From Flaccisagitta enflata (Eukaryota; Chaetognatha; Sagittoidea; Aphragmophora), in the NCBI GenBank assembly GCA_965153355.1, contig OZ231127.1, forward strand, positions 38,936,001 through 39,000,000: a stretch of 64,000 nucleotides of DNA, read 5' to 3'. This document shows, one piece after another, positions 48,776 to 59,103 of this stretch. Position 1 is the first letter of the stretch. Each line of letters opens with the position of its first letter. Under the pieces are notes generated by a model. That model saw only the letters and a list, made by a program, of their open reading frames with translations. It was not told where the DNA came from and ran no database searches. The position numbers and the translations under genes were made by a program.

Positions 48776-50369
48776 AAAAAAAGGTTGTCTCTTTTTAAAA
48801 AAAAAGTGTAATTGATTTATCATGCCTAGAACAATAGTTATGTCGTTTTCTTTTGTTGCAGTTGGCGGAATGTTACCTGATAAAAGCAAAGCAAAAACGA
48901 ACGATTGATAAAAAACAAAACAAAATGAAACAAAACAAACAATTATAATGTATATATATGTACACATCGGTGTTAAACCTACAAAAAAAAAAAACGCGAA
49001 CCCCTATTATCAAAAAGCATAGCAAAACAAAAACAAATAATATAAAACATGGCAACTTTTGAATTAATGCTGATCGAGAAGAAACCTATTTGAGAGAGAA
49101 AAAAGTAATTTCCTCAAGAACAGAGGCGCGAGACAACCCAAGTAAGTAATTCCATTCGCGGAACTAGAAAATTAAACCGAATGTCGAATGTCTCTTCGCC
49201 CAAGTGTCCAATCTGTCAGCGTGCAACGTTCCGTCTTCCACCTTGTCGCTTTTAATGTAAATTGTCATCCGTATCCATACATGTTTCAACCCGTTCGCTC
49301 ATTTGTACTTCAACCCTTGTTGACCTCTCTCGCTGTAGAAAACGACATACTATCCATAAAAATTTTCCCAAGCTAAGGAAGTAAGTAAAAGAAAGTTTCA
49401 TCATATACGAATCCAGTAAGAAGAGCTAGATGTTTTTTCCCTCTTTTGCCTGCGTCTTATCATAAGACTCTTATGAAATTAACTCACTAACGCGTCGATG
49501 TCGTCTAGACTTAGAAATATGGGGCAACTCATATCAGGAGTACCAGTTATGCATTTTGTATGAAACTCTGTATGCTCAATGCCTATGTTCTGATGGGTTG
49601 ACGGGGGGTTGTGGCAAGCCAACGTATCAAAATTTCGATTGTAGTAGGTGCAGAAAACTCAACATTTGTCTGCGGTTGCCGACTTAGGTTAACTCACTTG
49701 ACTCTTGAAGCACATAAAGTTGCGCTGCTCTTGGTTCAAAGATCACAGATTCTAATCCATAGCGGGTCTTACAATTTCAGTTGTTGAAAAAACTTGTTAT
49801 CCCATCATTTCTGCGCTACAACCTGAGATAAGAGTAAAGGGATGCTATATCCTTAGACCCTAAACATTTAACACGCAAAATATTGATCGTTCTACTTTAC
49901 ATTCAAGCTATGGGTTCCCCCGTCCAAGTCTAGACGATATGCACTCTAAGAAATGAAGAACTTCGGAAGGAATACCCATACCATCGAAGCAAGCTTTACT
50001 TTTCCTTTGGAGTGGAAGTGAAAAGCCCGATTACGGGGTCATATGGGTCAGAAAGTCTAGTGTCTCTTGCTTTCTATGCAGATGGAAAAAAAGGAGAAGG
50101 AATTCTCCGAGGAACAAAAGTAATTCCTGCACAAGAGACAGCATCGAATGGCATTGGAAATGGGAATGGAGCATGGAGTCGTTTCTCGTGTTTTTGGTTT
50201 CTTTTTTTTTATTTCCTGGTCGACAATAATAACAGACAACAACCTTTTCAGTTGCGTGCAACCGCGCTGTGTCACTGTGTCAGTCAATCTGTTCGTTTGA
50301 CCGTCGGATGCATTTTCCATTTACAGGCGATTGTTTTGGAACCATTACACTTGGATGATTCACATAACA

Positions 50370-50840
50370 AAAGTTGGTTATTTATTTTCACCTTTTTAAT
50401 CTTATATGGAGTGGTTAATTTTAGAAATTGTCTATCTTTCGTTTATTAGCAAAGTTTTTGAAGAACCTAATTTGCATAATACAGTGGGATAAATCAATAT
50501 GCTGACATTCTTTGAATTAGCTATTATTAATTTTTTCTCTTTAAAAAATTGTTTATCTGTTTTTTTAGTAAGCTCTTTTATAGTTTATATTCTGATGCTT
50601 TTATCTATTCTCACAAATACCACGATCTTCTAAAATAAATAGTTGTCCTTTTAGAAACAAAACTACACAGGATTTTGCTGATTTCTTGGATTTCTGTGGG
50701 AAAGTGAGGGCCAAATCGAAAATAGGAGATAAAAGAATATTAAATAAAAGAAAACAGTTATCTTTATAATTTTTATTCCTCCACATTACTTTAATAGGGT
50801 GAAGGGATACTCCAAACTTTTGCTATGTAAAGCACCCAAC
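50370..50840. repeat. Dispersed repeat, second copy of the 27000 element
   Basis: It has the same ordered blocks as at 27000-27490, at an estimated 70-80 per cent identity by eye, and ends with GTGAAGGGATACTCCAAACT and AAAGCACCCA. Confidence 0.75.
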
Positions 50841-51337
50841 CATTACACTGCCCCTGTCAATCTGTAGTTTCTGACACTACGATACATGTACTATTGAATT
50901 CATACGCAGCAATTACCACGTGTTTAAAAGTCTAGACGTGATTTACGTATTGTGTTATGCTGTTTATCTTGTTAATTTTTTTTTTCTTTTTGAATTTCTT
51001 TCTTTTTTTTTTTAATCACTCATTACTTTCTCGTCAAATTCGTCTTTACTCTTGTTAGAGATTATTGATCAGTCTTAACAAGCATCTTGTGGAATTGCCT
51101 TAATCGCCTTATTTGAATATACTTCGTAAAACTTGAAATTTTATGTTGAGATTGCCCTTCATCTTAAGTTCCTTACTACTTAAATAATCATCTTATCCCA
51201 CTACACTAACAAGTGGAATTTAAGCAGCTTCGTTTGGCAGCTTCAATTTTGTGGCATGTTACCTAAGGAATACCCAGTATTGCCAATACTTCACACGCAC
51301 AGCGCTAGATATAAGTTGCATTTTGTCTACTTTGAAA

Positions 51338-51510
51338 AACAAGGCCGGATACACGGCTACCGAGGTCACGCGCGGGTGGGCAGGGGCAGTGATGATAAAG
51401 GCTTACCCAAGCATTTGGGCAGCAGCAGTAACGCGAAAACCGCCCGTAACGCCAAAAAAGCTAATATGGACCGACGGGCCGACGGACTGACCGAACGACG
51501 GACATAGCGG
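51338..51510 (-). repeat. Hairpin-family repeat, subfamily A, 5' hairpin decayed
   Basis: AACAAGGCCGGATACACGGC, CGCGCGGGTGGGCAGGGGCA, a GGGCAGCAGCAGTAACGCG part and a GACCGACGGGCCGACGG core. The stem at the far end is missing. Confidence 0.78.
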
Positions 51511-51645
51511 AAATGGCATGAATTGATTTTGGTCAATAAATGGACTTAATGAAAAAATGAAGCAGTAATTGGTCCGTGTGTATCTAATCAATTTAACAAA
51601 TATTGAAGGTAACTAACTTTTAAAATGAGAGCAAATAGATTATTT

Positions 51646-51996
51646 GGCAGGGTGGGGGTAACGAAGTCTTAGGTCTCAGGAACCTATGTTATTCTACGAT
51701 CCGAACTACCCCCATTTATTACAATAAAAAGATATGCCAAGTTTTATGACCATCTGACAAATTCCTGATAGGGTCGCCCCCCCCCCCCCCGCCAAACATC
51801 ATGGGATTCAATGGGAGCAAATTTTTGTAAACCTTTTTGCCCTTATAAAATGGGGTGTGGCAGCCCTATCAGGGACTTTTCAGATGGTCATGAAACTTGG
51901 CAAATCTTATTAATATCATGAATGGGGGCGCCCGGGCAGTTTGTAGAATAACATACGTTTATGACGCCTATGACCTCCCAACCCCTACCCTGCTAT
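51646..51996. mobile_element. Foldback element of about 350 bp
   Basis: GCAGGGTGGGGGTAACGAAG at left faces CAACCCCTACCCTGC at right. Inner arms such as GCCAAGTTTTATGACCATCT and GATGGTCATGAAACTTGGC are complementary. A C-run sits near the centre. Confidence 0.78.
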
Positions 51997-52100
51997 TTAT
52001 GCTTCATCAGATAGGGAGGAGACTCCTCCAAAGTTGATATTTTGTGTTCGTATATTGATAGCTTTGATGGTAATATACATTGACCAATATGTCCAAACAG

Positions 52101-52299
52101 GCAACTGACGAGCGAGAAGGAAGAAGCAGTTCGAGCCGCCATGAATGCGGATAGACGGGACTCTTCGGCCGTCGTCGAGGCGCGCCGCAACTCCACGCCG
52201 ACTCCGCAAGTCGACGCCTCCAGGAGATTCTCCGACATCGACATCCACTCCCGACCAGAAGATCTCGACGATGACGATATCGATTCCACCAATCCTCAG
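52101..52299 (+). CDS. PLC exon 14: X-Y linker
   Basis: Encodes LTSEKEEAVRAAMNADRRDS, an RRNSTPTP segment and an acidic run ending EDLDDDDIDSTNPQ. Acidic X-Y linkers in other PLCs hold the enzyme autoinhibited by covering the active site, so the Asp-rich run here probably does the same. RRNS and RRFS look like basophilic kinase sites. Phases are 2 in and 0 out. Confidence 0.88.
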
Positions 52300-52380
52300 G
52301 TTTTCTTTTGGAATTTACACTTTACAAAAGTATCTTGACTGTTCATTTCGCCAGATATCATATCATATCATCATGATCCA

Positions 52381-52524
<144 letters not shown>

Positions 52525-53324
52525 CGTCGTCGTCGTAGTCGTCGTCGTCGTTGTCGTTGTTGTTGTTGTTGTTGTTGTTGTTCTTGTTGTTGTTGTTGTT
52601 GTTGTTGTTGTTATTTATCATTGACGTCATTCAGGTCGTCAACCTTGTTACTACCTAGGAAATATTTATAGCACCAAGATAAACATTCCATAACTTGCGT
52701 TAATCTTTATGAATTTAACTTTTTCAAAAAACAAAAATGATCTCCAAGAAATTATCTTTCGATCTAGACCAAGCAGAACCTTCCAGCTCAATCCGTATAA
52801 AAGTTACAATAGAAAACGTGAATCGATGTCAGATGCTAATTTGTCAAAAATGGGTCGGCTTTTTTTTCGTTTTTGGCGCCAACTTTAAGAGGTCATAGCA
52901 GATTTTTATTTGGACTTTTTTGGCAGATCTTTTTTATTCTTGATACAAGATGTACAAAACTACTTTCACTTACTTCAACGAGACTTTTTCTAGCTCAAAA
53001 TGAGCTCATAAAGACGTCATAAACATAGACTGTAATGTGCTCCTCATAGACTTTTTCAGAGAACCACACGAAATACGCTGGAACATGTCAGGCCATTTGA
53101 CAGTAAAAGCCTATAAACGATTGGTTCCGCCATGAGTGCAATGGGTTACTGGACAGGAGAGATGACACACAAAACATCAAGACGCCTGGAAACCTTTTCT
53201 TGTACTTTCATAGTCCAGTAATGGGCTGAAACTTATTTTGGTGCTATAATTATTTCCTAGGTAGTACATATATTGATGGGAGGGATGATTTGATAATGAA
53301 TATTTCCTTCCCTTTTTCCATCAG

Positions 53325-53485
53325 ACTCGTGGAAACTCGGAGAAAGCTTTGGCGCATGAATTATCCAATTGCGTTTCCTGTTGCCAAGCAACGAAGTTCC
53401 GAAGCTTCGAAGATTCTTCAAAAAACTTCACCGTGGCCAATATGTGCTCGTTCAGTGAAGCGAAAGCTGAAAGACTTATCGCAAG
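53325..53485 (+). CDS. PLC exon 15: PI-PLC Y start
   Basis: Encodes LAHELSNCVSCCQATKFRSF and NMCSFSEAKAERLIA. The pattern L.NYCQ..KF.SFE and the SFSE motif (substrate-contact Ser522 in delta1) are conserved. Phases are 0 in and 2 out. The acceptor is TTTCCATCAG and the donor AG|GTTAGA. Confidence 0.95.
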
Positions 53486-54117
53486 GTTAGAGTAGATATA
53501 TAACGCCCTGAAAATTACCGTAGAATTTGCTGCCTAAGCCAGAAGAATTATGATTATCACAGAATTTATTTTTATGAAATTTTTTTTATGGATGTCATCT
53601 AATTTGTTGTAAAAAGATATGTTTAGCATCACTAAACCTACACTAGCCACTTATTTTCTAAATTGAAAAGAAAATCAATAAAAAACTGATCTTGTCGTTG
53701 TATACTAACCTACACAGAATTCCAAATTTGGATAGAAAATTGAAATATCAACAAAACAAGAATATGGCGCGATCCCTAACTCAATTACTTTCGGGCGCTA
53801 TGTTGTTAGAAATGCAAATTTTTAATCCCTTCTTCAAATTTGCAATTCTGTGTAAGCAATGTTGGAAACCATTGTTATCAATTTCTTTATCTATTGATTA
53901 TTTCTTACTCATTTTCTTCTGTTTTTTTTTAGGCTTTTTAAGGCTGTAATTCATTCCCAGATCGGGTTTTCTAGAGTAAGTTGACATGTTTTAGATTCAA
54001 GAAAATGATTGAGACATCCATCAATGAGAATACAGCAATGTGCAAAGAAGCCTAGTTGCTTGGGTAGATTTTTCAAGGCTTATTTTCAGTGCGTCTTATT
54101 ACTATTGTTGTTGTTAG

Positions 54118-54163
<46 letters not shown>

Positions 54164-54192
54164 GCTGTTGTTGTTGTTGTTGTGGTTGCTTT

Positions 54193-54199
<7 letters not shown>

Positions 54200-54248
<49 letters not shown>

Positions 54249-54254
54249 GATAAG

Positions 54255-54302
<48 letters not shown>
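54200..54302. repeat. (GA)n and (ACAG)n microsatellites
   Basis: About 23 GA units, then eleven ACAG units, following a (GTT)n tract, in the intron before PLC exon 16. Confidence 0.93.
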
Positions 54303-54303
<1 letters not shown>

Positions 54304-54469
54304 GGACATGACATTGACAGAATGATTTGGCAGGCCTTTGAGCGCGCCCATGTGCGAACAAGTGTACCGCTGAAAGAAAAAGGTGTTTATACTTTACTGC
54401 GCCGTTAGCAAATAGTTCATGATTTATTGAATGTTTACGTTTGGAAATTCCCTCCACCGTCGCGTACAG

Positions 54470-54608
54470 GAAAGGAACGGAATTTGTGGCGCATAACAAA
54501 AAATTCCTGTCACGTATCTACCCGTCGGCCCACCGAGTTTTAAGCGGAAATTACAACCCCTGCAAGATGTGGGCTGTTGGCTGCCAGCTCGTCGCGCTCA
54601 ATTATCAA
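54470..54608 (+). CDS. PLC exon 16: PI-PLC Y core
   Basis: Encodes [30 protein letters not shown] and [11 protein letters not shown]. The Arg of LSRIYP (Arg549 in delta1) contacts the inositol phosphate, and it and the following Tyr are present. Phases are 2 in and 0 out. Confidence 0.96.
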
Positions 54609-55021
54609 GTATTTTTTGGCGCAATGTTGTGTGGGTGATTGATCGTTTTGTAAACCGTTTTAGTGTTTTATTCTTGATTTTTGCGTGCGAATATTTCACA
54701 TATCCCGGTTTCAATTGTGGATGTATATAACTGTGTAAGATTGCTCAGGGGTTGGCCCTGGCCCTGAAACGGAAGGTTGTTAAGTGAGTTGTTAGGTAAA
54801 AGCAGCGTACCTCGAATGATTGGGTATGATAACGAGGTCTTCATGTAATGATATGAGACAGTGTGGTAAGGCCTTTGGTGGGTCGCAGGGTCGACGCTCT
54901 GTGATCTAAAGTAGTAAGAAGGATTAAGGGTTGGATAAAGGGGTGTGTCAACGACTCGCGATGATCTAGTGCTTAGAGCCTTATGACTTAGGTGGTCTTT
55001 ATTATTCCCTCTTTTTTTCAG

Positions 55022-55212
55022 AGTGGTGATTCCAAAGCGAGTTCGAAATCTGGTGACACGAGCATGCAAATGAACGACGGCCTTTTCCGTCAAAATGGCG
55101 GTTCTGGTTTCGTACTGAAACCGGCCATTTTAAGAGATCCAGAGATCGAATTCGATCCAAGAGGGCCATATCCGCCTCATTGGAGCAGAAGGCTGAAATT
55201 GAAGATCATCAG
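55022..55212 (+). CDS. PLC exon 17: PI-PLC Y end and start of C2
   Basis: A short Ser/Lys/Gly insert (SGDSKASSKSGD) comes first, where other PLCs pass directly from ALNFQT to the MQLNDG strand. Then follow MQMNDGLFRQNGGSGFVLKP and LRDPEIEFDPRGPYPPHW, the last Y strands, and LKLKII opens C2. Phases are 0 in and 2 out. Confidence 0.95.
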
Positions 55213-55560
55213 GTTAGTGTATCATTCGATTGTGTCGATATGCACAAGGCTTTTTGCTTAGTTTGTCATATCGTCTGATCAAAAGACTTTTTGCTTTGAG
55301 CGACATTGACTTATCTTAGTGTACATCACTGTGTGTATCAGTGTGCATGTGCACCCTTGTGTGTGTCCGTGCGTTTGTTTGTCTCTGTTTATGTGCAAAT
55401 TGTGTACGTTTCTGTTTGTGGGTGCGTGATTGTGCGCCTGTGTAAGTTTGTAGGTGACTGCATGTGCAACTATGCACGTGTGAAATTGTTTGAAATTGTG
55501 TCTAATTAAATCTTCCTTTGATTCTATTTTACCGCGCACAAACTTGCACGACGTGGATAG

Positions 55561-55714
55561 CGCTTGTCAATTGCCGAAGCCTCTAGAAGACGAGAAGCGC
55601 GGTGGGAAGGGAGAAATCATCGATCCATTCGTCAAAGTGAAAATCTACGGCGTTCGATGTGATAGAAAAACGCAATCAACTGATTACGTCCTTGATAATG
55701 GTTTTAATCCGCAG
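55561..55714 (+). CDS. PLC exon 18: C2 domain
   Basis: Encodes ACQLPKPLEDEKRGGKGE, then IIDPFVKVKIYGVRCD and NGFNPQ. The DPFVKV.I.G motif with its calcium-ligand Asp matches the family consensus SGQQLPKP....DPFV.V.I.G. Phases are 2 in and 0 out; the donor is CAG|GTGACA. A damaged copy of its first 60 bases or so lies 543 bp downstream. Confidence 0.95.
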
Positions 55715-55756
55715 GTGACATCGAAGTATCGCATGCATGTGTATGAAAAAAAAAGA

Positions 55757-55759
55757 AAG

Positions 55760-55846
<87 letters not shown>

Positions 55847-55862
55847 AAAAAAAGAAAGAAGG

Positions 55863-55892
<30 letters not shown>
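55757..55892. repeat. (AAAG)n microsatellite after PLC exon 18
   Basis: About 28 units, beginning 42 bp after the donor. Confidence 0.93.
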
Positions 55893-55893
<1 letters not shown>

Positions 55894-56088
55894 ATAAAAA
55901 TTGACAAAGTCACGACAACAAACGCACTGACAGACAAATTTACTGGCCAAGTAGTGACCGAGTAGTGCTTTGCAAAAGCCTTTCATTTGTTGCACTTTTA
56001 AACGAGAACATTTCTGAGGGACGATGATTCGTCGATGAGAGCAAAAGCTATTTAAAAAATTTAAGCAATTTTGAACATTCTCAAACAT

Positions 56089-56163
56089 GCACGACGTGGA
56101 TAGCCTTGTCAATTGCCGAGGCCTCTAGAAGACGAGAAGCGTGGCGGGAAGGGAGAAATCATC
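56089..56163 (+). pseudogene. Partial duplicate of PLC C2 exon 18 inside the next intron
   Basis: About 75 bp match 55546-55621 nearly base for base, including the last 15 intronic bases and the acceptor. One base is lost just after the acceptor (TAGCCTTG for TAGCGCTTG), which shifts the frame, and a few substitutions follow. The copy ends abruptly before the DPFVKV codons. It lies 25 bp upstream of real exon 19. Confidence 0.85.
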
Positions 56164-56187
56164 AAATAACAATTCTTCTTCCATTAG

Positions 56188-56319
56188 TGGAACCACGATA
56201 TGGTGTTCGACGTTGCCGTTCCGGATGTGGCCATGGTGCAATTTAAAGTCCTGGATAAAGACTTCCACAACGAAGATTTTATCGGTCAAGTCTGCATACC
56301 CTTCAATAGTCTTCAACAG
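56188..56319 (+). CDS. PLC exon 19: C2 domain
   Basis: Encodes WNHDMVFDVAVPDVAMVQFK, VLDKDFHNEDFIGQV and IPFNSLQQ, matching WNE.F.F.V..PELA.LRF.V.D.D....DFIGQ..LP. Asp residues of the C2 calcium loop (VLDKDF) are kept. Phases are 0 in and 0 out. Confidence 0.95.
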
Positions 56320-57068
56320 GTTGTGACCTACGAAAGGAGAATGTGCGTTAGTGTGGCCGCCATATGAACGCGCATTTGTGCGTGTTAGTCCGTTACTACA
56401 GCTCAACCCCGCAATAACAGATGTAAACAAATCTTATCTGTTATTGGCAGATTTCCCCAATTGCCCAGGAAAGGACACCACTCCATCACAGACCCAAGAA
56501 TAATGAAATTCTGCCTAAAATATTTTTGAAATATTGGTCATAATTTTTTTTTCGGGTATTAATTGGCAAAAACTGAAACCCATCATTATAGATCGGCGAT
56601 CTGGCTATTTTAAAACGGTTCAATTAGGTTCAATTATTAAGTAAGTATTCGCGAATGTAGGTTCGGTTCAATTACTACTAAAATCGATTTTCGGGTACGG
56701 TTTTTATCAATTACATTGTCTTTTTGATAAACATTTTCTCATAGCAGATTAAATGCGATCATTTAGAGTATTTCAGAATGAATCCTAACCAAGAAAATTA
56801 AATCTGTATTTTTAACAATATTGTTTTATTTCTAATCTTTTTTTTCACTTTTCATTTGTTGAGAATGATTGAAATTATAATAAGCAATAAGTACAATTAG
56901 TTGGTTTTGCTTTGACTTTTCACTTTAAAAAAAAGATAGATCCTTGAATATCACAGACGCAAAGTCATAATTAAGATTATTATTATAATCATCCTCGTTA
57001 AGGTCATTGAAGCGCGAGAGTGTGCATAGATTGAGAGAGACATGACAGTAGAGGAAGAAGAAATCAGA

Positions 57069-57099
<31 letters not shown>

Positions 57100-57456
57100 A
57101 AATGGGATTTATTGGAAGGACCAAAAGGACGATCTGGATGGGGTTACCATCCCTACACCCTACTTACAGCAATTTTCACGATTTGAGACAATTAGACATA
57201 ATGCAGATTGATCAATTTTAAAAAGATCTATGTATGTACATATTTTTCTTTTCTTTTATCCGTTTGTTTGGTAATCATTCAAAAAAATGATCGGAAGAGC
57301 ATAGCAGTAAGTTTTAAAAAGATATATGTTTGTGCGAATTTTTCTTTCCTTTTTTTTTTCTTTTTTGGTTTGTTTGGTTATCATTCAAAAAATAATAGGA
57401 AGAGCTTAGTACTCAGCTTTTCTCAAAGAATCAGTTCTTTCTGGATCAGAAATAAG

Positions 57457-57518
<62 letters not shown>

Positions 57519-57884
57519 TTAGGATTAGAGAAGAAACCGAGCCACTCGATCGGTTTATTGTTGTTTTCCGATTTCCGGTCATTGATAAAATGGTAACCTA
57601 GTTTAGGTTATTATCGGGTACCCTCCGTCCGTTACCCATCATCATGGGGTTCAACTGCATGAACACATGATGTGGAGGGACTTAGTTTTAAAACGCTTTA
57701 CTCATGGTAGTCATTTTAGCGGGGTGTAACTGAGTCTGTCTGTCGGTCCTCAGTGACTTATTGTAAAAGTTGGATGACATCAAACCCAAACAAACTTACA
57801 GATGTGCCCGAAGTGGAGAAGTAACCTCTTAATAGAGTATCTATCAATATCTGTGATAAATAGATCTTTTATGCAATTTTGCAG
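56320..57884. other. Last PLC intron, no gene seen
   Basis: It contains half-ends of the CAGTTGAACC MITE family near 56397 and 57640, (GA)n at 57077-57100 and 57461-57513, and a near-duplicate 100 bp pair at 57215 and 57312 sharing AAAAAGATATATGT and CATTCAAAAAA. Confidence 0.6.
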
Positions 57885-57995
57885 GGCTATCGGCATGTTA
57901 CTCTTCTGTCTGGATCGGGCAATCCGTTGGCACCAGCTTGTCTCTTTGTTCACGTCGACATCGAAACGCCTAAATCAACCACGTCTTCTAGATAA
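57885..57995 (+). CDS. PLC exon 20: last C2 strand and stop
   Basis: The acceptor is CAATTTTGCAG. The exon encodes GYRHVTLLSGSGNPLAPACL, then FVHVDIETPKSTTSSR and TAA. This matches the GYRHVHLL....ATLFV.I.I ending of PLC C2, with nine extra residues after it. A hairpin-family repeat begins within 10 bases of the stop and would form part of the 3' UTR. Confidence 0.93.
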   Translation, partial: GYRHVTLLSGSGNPLAPACLFVHVDIETPKSTTSSR

Positions 57996-57999
57996 AGGG

Positions 58000-58108
58000 C
58001 ATAAGGCCAAATTGGCCACCACATGTGCCGGGTAGAGCGAATGCGTGACCGACAAACCGACGGACAGACAGAGCCTATTGAAGAGGTGCTTTGGCTCACG
58101 TAAAAAAA
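58000..58108 (-). repeat. Hairpin-family repeat, subfamily C, in the PLC 3' UTR
   Basis: TAAGGCCAAATTGGCCACCA, GACCGACAAACCGACGGACA and the AGGTGCTTTGGCTCACGT stem region. It starts about 5 bp after the PLC stop codon. Confidence 0.75.
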
Positions 58109-58890
58109 TGCTTTGTGTATTCATGTGTTTTCCATTAAAAGAGAAATAGACAGCAGTTCCCACCCGCTTTCGATGTTTCTTCAGCTTCCATTCTTTCGGA
58201 GAACAACCTATTGTTTGACAACATTCCACTACCTGCCTCATATCACCTCTGAATGTTATCTTTTTATCGCAAAAATTTTATATAAAAAAAACTACTATTT
58301 TTTTCTAAATGTCTTTACTATTTGTACTTGGTACCGCGCCCGCTGTTTATGTAAATTAATGCATTCATCTTTCCCTGTGATACAATATAAATATTACATT
58401 CTTCCTCTGGATTATTCGCTCATCAAATTTCCCTCTTGAAGCTGATATGGAACGTTAAACCACTACAATTATCATACCTCTTGACTGTTTTTTTTTTACG
58501 AACACCCATCGATTGTTGTTCGTGAAACTCATTGTTGTTGGCATTGAAAAAGCATCTTTTTCATGACAAAAGTGGCCCGTACTGCTTTGAATTTGATCAT
58601 AGACTATCATAAACCAAGAAAATTGCTAATAATCTGATTGTGATGGTTTGTTTTGAAATGGTGACGATTTGGTGCTCCTCATGATGGTTTTACTTATGTA
58701 TTGAAACCTCGCTTTTAATATTGAATGAATTTTTGTCTATTATTTTTTGTGTCTTATCTCAAGGACAAAAATTTTTTGATCCTTACGTGCCATAACATAT
58801 ATGTCTTATACTAAACAAAAAATTCTCTTTCAAAACCGACTACATAACTTCTGTCCAGAAAAAATCTACATCAAAAAGAGAGAGCTGCAA

Positions 58891-59091
58891 TTTTTAGTCG
58901 CCCCTACATGCCGCTTTGTCTGTCCGTCCATCGGTCGGTCAGTTGGTTGTTTGGTCACATTTTACTTTTTTATTTTCTTTTATATTTTGCGGTCTTTGGC
59001 CTTACTGCCCCTGCCAAAATGCTCTAATGACCTAAAATACAGCCCCTGCCCACCCGCACGCGACTGGGGTAGCTGTGTGTCTGGTCTTGTG
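58891..59091 (+). repeat. Hairpin-family repeat, subfamily A
   Basis: TTTTTAGTCGCCCCTACATG (decayed stem), a (GGTC)n core, CTGCCCCTGCC, CGCACGCGACTGGGGTAGC and TGGTCTTGTG. The 2.55 kb foldback element begins 13 bp later. Confidence 0.8.
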
Positions 59092-59103
59092 TTTTTTTCT
59101 TGT

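Larger units (their letters stand above)
48776..52100. other. Long PLC intron interval (exons 13-14), no gene seen
   Basis: Apart from the repeats at 50370, 51338 and 51646, this stretch holds unique A/T-rich sequence. Open frames here are short, lack family motifs and have no splice support. Confidence 0.6.

Noticed and set aside
50012-50449. Open frame of 145 codons on the + strand
   Set aside because: Lies in the PLC intron; it becomes T-rich halfway, overlaps a dispersed repeat and has no family motif.
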